Source: Diphasiastrum complanatum
Taxonomy: Eukaryota > Streptophyta > Lycopodiopsida > Lycopodiales > Lycopodiaceae
NCBI GenBank assembly: GCA_029204225.1
Contig: CM055095.1
Span: 15,716,049 to 15,780,048 of the forward strand
Direction of reading: 5' to 3'
Length of the DNA: 64,000 nucleotides
The number at the start of each line of letters is the position of its first letter. The first letter of the stretch is position 1. Shown here piece by piece: positions 10,059-22,220 of the stretch. The position numbers and the translations under genes are program-made. The notes under the pieces were generated by a model. That model saw only the letters and a list, made by a program, of their open reading frames with translations, was not told the origin of the DNA and did not search any database.

Positions 10059-11190
10059 TCAAAAACAAAAGTGTTCAGGAATATCATATTGCAGCAAGGT
10101 AAGCTCTGATCGAATGTGATCGAGTGCCCAATCTTCCTCCACCTCAATTGTTGCAATAGTAGAATTATTTTGCTTCACTTGGATTTCTATTTGATCTTGA
10201 TGATTCACTGTAAAATCCTGATCCAATGCTTTCCATTCATTGCAAACTTTGGACCATCTTCTATAATAAAATGTTAAAGAAAGCACTTTTTTTTCTATAA
10301 GATATCTAAATTTCATTGACGATCTATTAACTATGCACTCAATATTGCCATTACTCTTTTTATCCCATTGATCATCAAGGAGGCTTGATAACATATCTTC
10401 TTTTAAATCACTACAAATAAACATTGTCGTTGTTCTAAGAATATTACATGCAACAAAAAAATCTACAAACATTGCAAAAGGCAGAAATCAGTGCAATCTA
10501 TTGTTTTTTAAACCTGTGCTACATTTCATACAGTTTTGAATGCCCATAAAAAACCTTGATTGGAAGCTCTCTGCTATGGTGGAATCCATTCTTCGCTTGA
10601 GAAAGAGAGTAATGATATCGCCTCTAAATTTCCACCTAAACTGGATGGTGAATCATAGAAGAAAATACAAGAATCCAAAAGTGATCTCATGGAGCGGTTC
10701 TTGTATTGCAAAAGACCAATAACAAGGGATTGTATAGGTTGCCATTCGATTATGCTTGATGGATACAAATCTGCACAAACCCATAAAACTATATATCAAT
10801 TAAATACTCAGATACACGTCTAAATGATTTAATGAAAAGCTCAAAGCAAAAAATTCTCCAAAACTTACAATTGCATTTGAGTCTGTCATTTGAACTTACG
10901 CCTTCCACTCTAATTTCCTTATGCATGTAAACATGTTGAACCAAAACCTCTGAAATGGATCGACCACCAAGTGAAACTTTGAAGTCTAAAATTCTACCTC
11001 TCCAAAAGCTCCTATAATCCATATTTGATTTTTTTCTTTTTACCAAAAACACCTCTTGATGAGGGATGCATGAGAACCCACTGAAATTTTCTGTAGATAC
11101 ATGGTATCCAAGAGCCATCAGAGTCTTTTTCATTACAAACAGAAACTAAGACAATATTGTTTCGTGGTCTACGGCTTTCGGAAGCCATTG
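10059..11190 (-). CDS. Unrecognised spliced gene candidate, about three exons
   Basis: The first exon candidate lies between 11190 and about 10876. Its start MASESRRPRNNIVLVSVCNE lies in a different frame from the longer downstream run FWRGRILDFKVSLGGRSISE. It ends in a clean donor (CAATT then GTAAGT). About 100 bp later is a strong acceptor (TTTGTGCAG, ending at 10774). Joined at that point the frame stays open into LYPSSIIEWQPIQSLVIGLL. The last exon (about 10443-10059) follows an acceptor TTTGTAG and ends at a TGA. It is acidic and contains TIEVEEDWALDHIRSEL. No domain family is recognised with confidence. The within-exon frame change near the first exon and a stop near the end of the second suggest either extra small introns or early decay. 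Confidence 0.4.
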
Positions 11191-11839
11191 CAAGGCTAAA
11201 AGAAGATGAACAATTGAGTTTGAAACTGAAAGTAGATGAATCAGTATGAAAATAAAAAACCAAAATTGTAATAAATGTTGGCGATCTTTCGTAAATCATA
11301 TATGTTACTCTTACTACGGTTAGATCAAAATAGACTTACTTTAACCACAAGTGTTAGGTCCTGGGCACTCAGGAAACTCACGGGCAGCAATTACGGTCCA
11401 AGTGCCCGGCGGGAGTTTTGAATTGTATAAAAATATGACCGGAAAGTTCCAAAACAAAATTGATCGGCAAACAACGTTACGGTCTTTCACAGGTGTAAAT
11501 ATATAATTGGGCCAAGTGTACGTCGAATAGTTGAAAAGTCAAAAACAACATCTTGACAAAGGGCCCTTTTGGTGCTCAAAACTCCTCTAATGACACAACT
11601 TTCAGTGTGAAGGTTGTGTAAAAGCAAAAAATCTCATATATGCTTTCATGCAAAGGAAGCTCTTGGTCCACACGGCCCTTTCACCTTAAACTCCCGCCCT
11701 TGCACCAAGATCTCCCCGCCCACCTTTTTCCCAAAAAATGATCATAAATTAGTGGCATATACCATCAAGTAAATGAAATAAGACATGTCTCTTCATGTTT
11801 GACATTTCATAAATGTTTTGTTTCTTTGCTAGACCATTG

Positions 11840-11957
11840 TGAGAAGTTATTTGCTCAAATCATATCATGATTCAATAGTGCAGTTGTGTTACTCTATGAG
11901 AAGTTATTTGCTCGAATCATATGATGATTCAATAGTGAGTGCACTTGTCTTACTCTA
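11840..11957 (+). repeat. 57-bp tandem duplication
   Basis: TGAGAAGTTATTTGCTC is found at 11840 and 11897. The units share most of the following TCATATSATGATTCAATAGTG and a TTACTCTA tail. Confidence 0.85.
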
Positions 11958-11973
11958 TCTTGCGATGCTTGTA

Positions 11974-11977
<4 letters not shown>

Positions 11978-12029
<52 letters not shown>
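11978..12029 (+). repeat. (TG)n microsatellite
   Basis: About 26 TG dinucleotides in a row, followed by ACACGCACGTGCAC. Confidence 0.95.
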
Positions 12030-12031
<2 letters not shown>

Positions 12032-12628
12032 ACGCACGTGCACATTATGAAATAGAATTTCACACATTTTAGTTTAAATTGGGAAGCGGGACATTGTTAC
12101 ATTTATAGATTTATGAGTGAAAACTACATTAGATTTATTTGTATCTTAGCTCATTTCTCAAAATGAGCTACATACACTTAGTCTTTATAAGCTCCATGCC
12201 TTCTGATGGGATGATTAATCTACCACCCCCAAAATTTTGAGAATTCCTATTAATTAATAAAAAAGCAAAGTGTGAAATCTATACATCCAAATGAATTTTA
12301 AGATTGGAGATGGATTTTCACTTTTTGCAAATGCAACATATATTTCACTTAAAGTCACCCTTCTACTAAAAAGTCACCAAGATTAGATTCACAATGGCAA
12401 AGCTACCTCCTCTCCACTCCTATAACTCATCTAAACATTTGCATAGACTCTTGGGATTAAACATTAGAGCTGTAAGGAATTGGCTGATTCCAGTGTTCAT
12501 ACGCTATTAAGCTATAACCAACAAATTACAATCTAATTGTGGTTGACACCAGCACGAGTAGATGACACTGCAAATGTATAGACGTTTTGCAAAAGTTCTG
12601 CAAAGATGTTCAGAAATAATCCCACTTA

Positions 12629-13944
12629 TTACTCCTTTTGCCTTCTACTGCCGTTCCGAATTATCTGCATCTCTTCAAATAGCTCCTCAACGTAGTCAGT
12701 GCTTCTTTCCTGCCTTTTTCTGAAGAATTTTCCTGTTGGGCATTCAGAAGCTGGCAATAGAGCTAGCCACACTGCTGTATCAGCTCCTTCTTCAGGACTA
12801 TGGCCCACGTTCCCGGACATTCTTGTGCTGGTAAGGCCAGGACACATGCAATTTACGAAGAATTTCTTCTGATCTTGCGGGGTTTCTACAAGATTTCGAG
12901 CTAGCATAGCAGTGTAAGCATTCAGGGCTGCCTTGGATACTGAGTAGAATACGACACCGTTTGGATAATGTAAATTGGCTTCGATAACATCCAGTCCTGA
13001 GACATTTTTTGGCAGATTCTCCTCGAACTTGAACAGACAATTTTGCAGGAAAGAGTTAATAATATCTTCTGTAAGAGAATCTACAGAAGAGAGCTGTCTC
13101 TTCCATGCTTCATCCCGTAATATCTGTTTTCAGGGGATGTGACATGCATCAGAAAGAAAAACACAGAGATCTAGCAAAATTCAAATTTCAGTCACCCATG
13201 CAGCATATCAAAGAAAATCCAACTTGTGCTTACGCTGAGTTGTCCGGCCACTGAGCTAACATTAATGATTCGATTGCCTGCTGGGGAATGCCTAAATAAT
13301 GGAAGCATCGCTTCGATCACGCTTTTTGCACCGTAGTAATTTGTTCGTAATAGGGAATGGGCAAACTCCATGCTGTCGGAGCTCAAGGGGCTCGTTCTGA
13401 TAGATATTCCAGCATTGTTGATCTACAGCAAATCGAAGAAGTGATTTTAGGTATAAATAGACGCGATCGCTCCCACCTCCCCAAAAGAAGAGCCCGATCG
13501 CAACACTTTATTCCAATCGCAGAAGATAAAAAACCAACATCCGATCAGATGATCGTCCATACTGTTATTCTTAGCTACAAAATATATTAGCTACAAAAAT
13601 ACTGTTATTCTTACCCCAGATAATTCGCGTTCAACCTGCAAAAAGACAAATATGAAGTAGACTAGTTATACCAGAATGTCGATTCCACCGAACTGATCTC
13701 CAACCCACTTGGACAATCTAATGATTGATTCTGGATCAGTAACATCTAGCTGATGAAACGCCACATCCAAACCTTCTTCCCTCATCATATCAACTGCCTT
13801 CTGCCCATTTTGGATGCTCCTGCATGTCAAAACAACACTCAATCCTTGCTGAGCCAGGATCTTCACTATAGCAAAACCAATACCTGTGTTGGCTCCTGTC
13901 ACCAAGGCAACGTTTTCCTTGGACCACCATCTGCAGGAAGCCAT
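12629..13944 (-). CDS. Short-chain dehydrogenase/reductase, carbonyl/menthol-type, three exons
   Basis: The exons on the minus strand are 13944-13672 (91 codons), 13422-13234 (63 codons) and 13123-12629 (164 codons plus stop). All junctions are phase 0 with GT-AG introns (donors GTATAA and GTAAGC, acceptors GCTGTAG and AAAACAG). The product is 318 aa. It shows the NADP(H) glycine motif TGANTGIG (16-23), a beta-4 motif NNAG (93-96), the NVSS strand with catalytic Ser near 148, and YSVSK with Tyr214 and Lys218. The long Ser-Tyr spacing (about 66 residues) is typical of the atypical plant SDR group that includes neomenthol dehydrogenase, isopiperitenone reductase, salutaridine reductase and carbonyl reductase-like enzymes, which reduce ketones of terpenoids or alkaloids in the cytosol. 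The exact substrate cannot be read from sequence. No targeting peptide is evident. All motifs and frames are intact, so it is probably functional. A TATA box lies about 140 bp upstream. Confidence 0.93.
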
Positions 13945-14081
13945 CAGCTCACACCAGCACTAGTAGATGAAACTGCATAAATGTTTAGTTCTGCAAAAGT
14001 GGTGATCCGAGGGGGGTGGGGAGCTTGGAACATGGGGTAATGAAAAAAAGCTCAAGCAAAACAACACAAACACAAGCTTCC

Positions 14082-14089
14082 CTATATAA
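14082..14089 (-). promoter_or_regulatory. Candidate TATA box of the SDR gene
   Basis: The minus strand reads GTTATATAGGG, about 140 bp upstream of the SDR start codon, a plausible position for a short 5' UTR. Confidence 0.5.
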
Positions 14090-14099
14090 CACGAGTTGT

Positions 14100-15579
14100 T
14101 GACTTCATAAGTGTTGGGTGATTCTCAAGTGATTCTCAACTTCTCACATATTGAACACATATAGAAGATACTTCTAGGATTGTTTGTCTTTTACAATCCG
14201 TATCCTTATAAGCTCCGCGTAGTTTTCGCTTTGGCACAATATTGTTAAGCTATTGTGACTATTCTTCTAATGATGAAATGCTGGCGTGTCCTATACCTAT
14301 GAGGTTGAGTTGAAAAATGTCAATTTGTTGAAAGCTGAGATGCACTCCTAGGTGAGTTTGAGCATTAAGATTAACCTCTTTTTTTTTTTTCATTCTTCTG
14401 AAATGCAATATTTGTTTCGATTTGTATTTTTTCAATGATTTAAATGTATTGCCTGAGGCAAAACTTCTCATGATATATTGATCACCTTCTTTTTAATTCC
14501 TTTTAAATTGCAAATCTTATTATTTTCAAAGTGCATGGGATCTTTAGAATCATCTTGGTTAGTGTGGATGTCGGTATATTTATGATATATTTGTGTATCA
14601 ATCATGTATTGTGTTTTTTTCATCAAAACGACTTATAAACCCTGTTTTAGGATATCGAATATATATAACAGTTGAGATTTTTATCTTTTGAACCCGACGG
14701 TCGAGTTTTTTTGGGTACCCTAGCTGATAGTCAGGTTCATACACAATATTGAATATGAGAATTGCCCAAAAATGTTCCTGATGACATTGGGTTCAAGGCT
14801 ACTAGCACTGGAAGGTTGAGGCAATGACATTTGTTTTGGGACTTTGACCTAAAAAGGAGTAACATTTTTCAAAATCTAATAACTTTTGTTGTGCAATCTA
14901 TGAGAGCTTGTGAGGAGTGACTATGGTGATTGTGTGATGTGATCTGCATACTGCACTAGATCCTAACAGAATTTCAACTCTAACCAGTGTTTAGCATAAT
15001 CATTGGTTTACAAGAATGTCTTAGAAGAAAGTGTTTTAGAGGATATATATGTGCCCATGAGGAGCACAAAAGTGAGAGAGAGTAAGTGAGAAAGATAGAG
15101 ATGAAAACTGTAGGACTTGTACGCTAATATACGACAAGCTTTGTATCCTCTTCCCAAAATATTTTGAGTTGATAGATCATTCTTGTCAGGTTTTTCTGTT
15201 GTGCATGGAAATGTGAATGCCATTTTATGTATGTACTGTAGTTCAAATAGGTTAATGAGATTGTTCTTGCAATCAGAATGAAGTTGCAGGTTTGTAGGCT
15301 GAAAAACCGAATACCAAACACATTGTTAGATTTTTCACACTTTTTGCACTTTCGTGAAAACCCGACATTGAGCCAAAATATGACTTAGCACATTTTTTAC
15401 CAACCTTAGGGTTTTTTTCATTTTTTGTATTTTTTCGTAGACTCTAGAATGTGCAGGTATATGCAAATTCATTGACCTTCACATTTTTCGCAAAATGCGA
15501 TAGGCACAAGAAAAGGCAGGCTTCCACATCCTTGACCTTGCTAGTTGTGGCTGAAGCTAAAACTCTCAGTTCGCTTCAA
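14100..15579. other. Intergenic; its right end may include a copia LTR
   Basis: No gene is supported. The stretch just before the primer-type sequence at 15580 should by position be the end of a copia LTR, but no second copy is present to delimit it. Confidence 0.45.
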
Positions 15580-16902
<1,323 letters not shown>

Positions 16903-19900
16903 TTGTTTTATTGTGGCATGTTCATTGTTGCTTATTTGCTTAGTATTTGCCGCAATCTCATTTTATTACCCTTTGGGTGTTAATCTAGGATTTAGTCTAA
17001 TCACCTTGCTAGTTGGGTAAGCCTTAGTAAGGTTTTGTGTTTTGTCATCTCAGTTAATTTCATTTCTATTTCAGACACTAGTTGGGTAAGCCTTAGTGCT
17101 TCATCATTGTTTTATTTTCGTACTTCGTCTAAAGCTTGGTAAAAACTTAGAAAGCGGATGATCCTCTCTATACTACACCACATCGTGAGTAGATCTAGCC
17201 AAACATTGACAAACCAGATTTACTTCCAACATTGGCGTCGTTGCCGCTTTTTAAGTATTTTTTACCTAGCTTCTTCTCCTTTTTCTTTTTGTTTTTTTTG
17301 CTTCCATGTTGTATGTTTGCTTGTGTGCTTGTCTCTATCTACCAACAAATAGCACGCGTCGTCTCTCCGGGTCCTACACGAGCTGTAGAGCAACTTCTTC
17401 AACCGGGGGGAAGCGACAAAAGAGTCAACTTGGGCATTTTCTTCAAAAGAAGTGACCCAAGTAACCTTTTTTCACAACCAAAAAGGTATATCAGAATTCG
17501 CCAGCCTGAATGTAGCCTTAACAGACCCTGATCTTTCATTTTATCACCTCCACAAATTTTGACAACGATCAGATTTTGAGAAAACAGCCTGATATACTGT
17601 CAAAATTCCTTATTTGTCACCCAAATCTTTGTCCTAGAATTTGCCGACTTCATTCAGGCTAGATCTCATTAAGATCAGTCCTCCAGCAGCTCCGCAAATT
17701 CTATCTCAGAGATTTTGCCCATTTAATGTCAGAACATCACATTTTTTTTCCATATTCCCTATATTCCAATCAAACCTCTTTGTTAGAATTCGCCATCTAG
17801 CTTAAGAATTCATTCTCAAAGAGCTTCCCTGTCCTATCCACGAATTCTGAAACTCCAATTTCTTCCGAGAAAATCTAAAAAAATCACTATTCTAACATTC
17901 AAAACTCCTTTTCAGAATTCGCGAATATTATAGTTAGATTTATCTGCCTCTCCACAATTTCTCAGCCTGTCCACAAATTCTATTATAATCAGAAAGACCA
18001 GTTTTTGTCCTACACTATCCATTCTGCAAACAAACTGCCCTTTGTGTCAAGTACAGTCCTGCCCTGCTCATCTATATTCTGCATCATGCCTCGCGACTGT
18101 GCTGAATCTTCTAATACGACTCCTCCACGAATGGAACGAAGAATTCACGTATCGATGCACCAAAGTACGATGGCGAATCTGACCCAGTCCGATTTCTCCA
18201 AGACTTTGATAATGCATGCCGTTTTTATGGAGATACCTCTGAAACTGAAAAGCTTTGCCTATTTTCCATGGTACTCTATGGCACCGCCAAGGAGTGCTAC
18301 TTGAATCTCGAAGCTCTTGATCTTGCTTCTTGGACCACCCTCAAGGACGCTCTCATCAAGCATTTCAAACCATCCAAACTGACTCAGAGCCCGTTCATTC
18401 AAATTACTCATATCAAAATGCGTCGCGAAGAGTATGTCTGAAACTACATTGAGCGTTTAAAACGTCTCAAAGTAGGATGTGTTGATGAAAATATCACCGA
18501 ACGAATGGCCATAAAACTATTCTTAGTTGGATTGCCAAAAAACATCCGTCGTGAACTCAAACCAGTTGACCTTTATGATCAACTTAAAGATGTGATGACT
18601 GATGCTATCCGTGAAGAAGACGAAGGTTCCGACGATGACTTTGACCATCGTGAAAAGAAATCTAAGAATCCATACCGTCCTGATCACCCGAAGTCTGCTA
18701 ATATTGCTCAGTCTTCTGAACTTCTACATCAAATGGAAATCTGGCAAAAAGCTCAACAATCTCATATGGATAAACTCAATGCCGATTTCCAAACCGCCAT
18801 GAAACAGATTGCTGAGAAATCCTTTCCAACAAGGGAAAATGTCTGGTGTCCAATCTGCTCACAGCATCACACTGCTAATGAATGCGCTCAATTACGAAAT
18901 CATTTCCCAACAGCCACCAGATCCACCATCTATCGAGCTTACCACCCTTACCTGCCACAACAACCTGTGCCACGACCAGGGGTCTACCAACCACGACCAC
19001 CTGCACCAAATCAATACCAATTCCCACGACAACAATTTGTTGTTAACCAACCTACCCCACAAAACGCTGTCCATTATCTTGATCCGAATACCATCGATCT
19101 GGCCACCTACTATGTGGAAGACAATACTCAACCACAGTACTCTACTGAAACGGTTGTTTATTATACCTATGATTCTAATGCTCAACCAGTGGATCCCAAT
19201 GCCCAAGCTTACAATTCAAACCAAGCTGTCTTTGCCGCACATCAATTGCTCGCAATACAAGGATGCTTTATCCGTGCAGGTAAACATCCTAGTATTCGTT
19301 GTCCAGATAAACTTCACTGTCCCCCAGCTTGTGAAAACTGTGGTATTGATCATCACGTGAAGGACTACCCATCCCGATCTAAGCTAGCCGCTCCTGTCTG
19401 TTTAGTGCAAGTAGAAACCTTACCAATCGAAACACATGCTATTTGGGTCTTGACTCGGGCACAAACCCAACGCCAAGCCCCTACACTTGCACCCAGCAAA
19501 ACTCAACCACAAGCTGTTCCTCCAAGTGATAATAAAATCCTGATAGTTTACCCTCACCCGTCTGAAGAAATTCAGCTGCATCATGAGTATCACCAGCAAA
19601 TCCGCAATGCCGACCAACAATCTTCCTCTTCCCATAAAGTACCTCCCAAGCCCTTTGAAAGCAAAACCCTTGAGAAAACCGAAGTTTGGGGAGATCTACT
19701 ACAAGCCAATGTCACTCTTCCCTTCCGTGTACTCTGGAAGCATGTTGGCCAATGGAAACAACAGATCCAATCCAATACCACCACCACTATTAACGAGTTG
19801 CCTAAAATGCCCTTACATCTAACCAATCTACTCAACGAATGAGGCAACATCAAAATCCCAGCTACCCATCATCAATCTCGTGAAGTTTTAGTAGTACTAA

Positions 19901-19984
19901 ATGGAGGTTCCGGGGTTAATATCATTTCCACATCCCTCATGATGGAATGAAATCTGAGCGACAAGCTAGCAAAACCTACTTGTC

Positions 19985-20845
19985 AGCTTCGGATGGCTGA
20001 TCAAAGTGTGGTCCGACCTACCGGTTTCCTTCCGCACATGCTGATCAAACTAGGAGGTCTCAAGTTTTCTGTTGATCTTGTAGTACTTGATATTCCCAAT
20101 AATGTCTATTCTTATGAATTACTACTTGGTCGTCCGTGGCTCACCAATGCACAAGTTGTTCATGACTGGAGTAAAGGCCGAGTCACTTTTGGTAATCGTG
20201 ACAATTCTGTCCCCATTGACTCAACGGGTAAACTCAAACCTGCACGCATCCATGACGAGGGATCCTCAACCACCAACTCAGTATTTGAGCCATACCAGTC
20301 CAGCCACGAAAAAGGTCATTATGTAATATGGATAGAAGAAGAATTTTTCCAAGAATATCCAAAAATTTTGAATAGTTATTTGAGCTACTGATGTCATAAA
20401 CTGGAGTCACAGTCTAGCCACCATTGATTGTGTGAATGCCGATTACTATGCTCAACATCAGGATAATTGTACCTCTCCACACCCAATCGATCATGACCAA
20501 TTACCTGATCTGGATACACCCATCATCAGTATCAATTTTATTGATATTCTTCCACACCATGATGAGCTGCTAAATGTTGCATGGCTACCTACTAATGAAT
20601 CAGATGATTTCTTCATTGATGACGAGAACGTCTTACAAATTTAGAATTGCCCAGAAAATATAGACATTTCTGATATTCAGATCCTCTACTATATGGAAGC
20701 ACTTCCCCCGAAGACCTATCCGCAACATGCTTCCAAGGTGGAATCCGTTGCTAAGGTTGCAATTGAAAAACCAGAGACAAAATTCTACCGTCCCAAACGC
20801 CCACAATATCCATGGGATCTCCGTGAGGAGGAAACTATCTTTCAA
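19985..20845 (+). repeat. Protease/linker region of element B, first copy
   Basis: GGATGGCTGATCAAAGTGTG at about 19990 begins a stretch of roughly 0.85 kb repeated at 21410-22220 with high similarity (long runs match with scattered substitutions). Both copies encode the same MADQSVVRPTGFLPH start. Copy two continues into reverse transcriptase, whereas copy one stops at the antisense chromovirus fragment. Confidence 0.9.
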
Positions 20846-21400
20846 ATGAACTTGAGGAGGTATAATGTAGAAGTTATCCCTTTTCTTCCAATTCTTGTCT
20901 TATGCATCAAGATTTGCTCAGGTTGAAGGATTTCTTTGGTTCCTTGAACTTCTGGTGGTTCGGAATATGTAAATCCTTCTGGTTCTAGACCATTGAATTT
21001 CTTTAGCAAGCTTACATGGAATTTGTTATGAATTTTCCAAGTAATAGGTAAGCCAAGCTCACATGTAACCTCATTGATTATTTTTTTGACTTTAAAAGGT
21101 CCATAATATTTTGGGTAGAGTTTCATGCTGCCCTTCTTATTCCTAAGTCTTTTCTTTTCAAATTTTAGGAGAACTAGTTCTCCTTCTTCATATTTGATTG
21201 CCCTCCGATGCAAATTTGCACTTTTCTGCTGTTTCTGTTGTGCATTTGTGATGGATTGCTGAACCTTTAAAAAGGTGTCTTGATAATCCTGCACAAATTC
21301 ATCTGAGGCAAATATCTTTTCTTTAGTCATTAATACAGGAGACACAATTGGTTTTCCATACATTACTTCAAAAGGCGCTTCGATTTTGCTAACAAAGCAC
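20846..21400 (-). mobile_element. Antisense chromovirus integrase/chromodomain fragment inside element B
   Basis: On the minus strand the ORF at 21363-20842 has the integrase C-terminal signature YYGPFKVKKI, KIHNKFHVSLLKKF and the start of a chromodomain near its end. This is a chromovirus 3' pol fragment, a different lineage from the surrounding element B. It has no LTRs of its own. It sits exactly between two copies of element B's protease region. Confidence 0.85.
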
Positions 21401-21402
21401 GC

Positions 21403-22220
21403 TTAATGTGGATGGCTGATCAAAGTGTGGTCCGACCTACCGGCTTCCTTCCGCACGTGCTGATCAAACTAGGAGGTCTCAAGTTTTCTGTTGATCTTGT
21501 AGTACTTGATGTTTCTAATAATGCCTATTCTTATGAATCACTACTTGGTCATTCGTGGCTCACCAATGCACGAGTCGTTCATGACTGGAGCAAAGGTCGA
21601 GTCACTTTTGGCAATCGTGACAGTTCTGTCACCATTGACTCAACGGGTAAACTCAAACCTGCACACATCCATGACGAGGGATCCTCAACCACCAACTCAG
21701 TGTTTGAGCCATACCAGTCCATCCACGAAAAAGGTCATTATGTTGAATCTACTGATATCATAAACTGGAGTCACAGTCTAGCTACCATTGATTGTGTGAA
21801 TGCCGATTACTGTGCTCAGCATTAGGATAATTGTACCTCTCCACTCCCGATCGATCACGACCAATTACCTGATCTGGATACACCTATCATCAATGTCAAT
21901 TTTATTGATATTCTTCCACACCATGATGAACTGCTAAATGTTGCATGGCTATCTACTAATGAATCAGACGATTTATTCATTGATGATGAGAACGTCTTAC
22001 GAATTCAGAATTGCCTAGAAGATATGGACATTTTTTATCTTTAGATCCTTAACTATATGGAAGCACTCCCACCTAGGACCTATCCGCAACGTGCTTTCAA
22101 GGTGGAACCAGTTGCCAAGGTTGCAATTGAAAAATCTGAGATAAAATTCTACCGTCCCAAATGCCCACACTATCCATGGGATCTCTGTGAAGAGGAGACT
22201 ATCTTTCAAATTGATGACGA
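21403..22220 (+). repeat. Protease/linker region of element B, second copy
   Basis: This is the downstream member of the direct repeat. Immediately before it (about 21388-21413) is a patch of some 28 bases (GCTAACAAAGCACGCTTAAT and its left neighbour) that also occurs in element B's RNase H region at about 23490-23517. Confidence 0.9.

Larger units (their letters stand above)
11191..12628. other. Intergenic with simple and tandem repeats
   Basis: No coding gene is supported. The stretch holds a GC-richer part at 11340-11720, a 57-bp tandem duplication and a (TG)n tract (listed separately), and AT-rich DNA up to the 3' end of the SDR gene. Confidence 0.55.

Noticed and set aside
13357-13590. 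Plus-strand ORF across the SDR gene
   Set aside because: Antisense to exon 2 and intron 1 of the SDR and not supported by any motif.
13601-13640. Mini-exon of 21 bp in SDR intron 1, bracketed by AG and GT
   Set aside because: Skipping it gives the canonical DIL-INNAG junction in frame, and including it would break the conserved Rossmann-fold segment.
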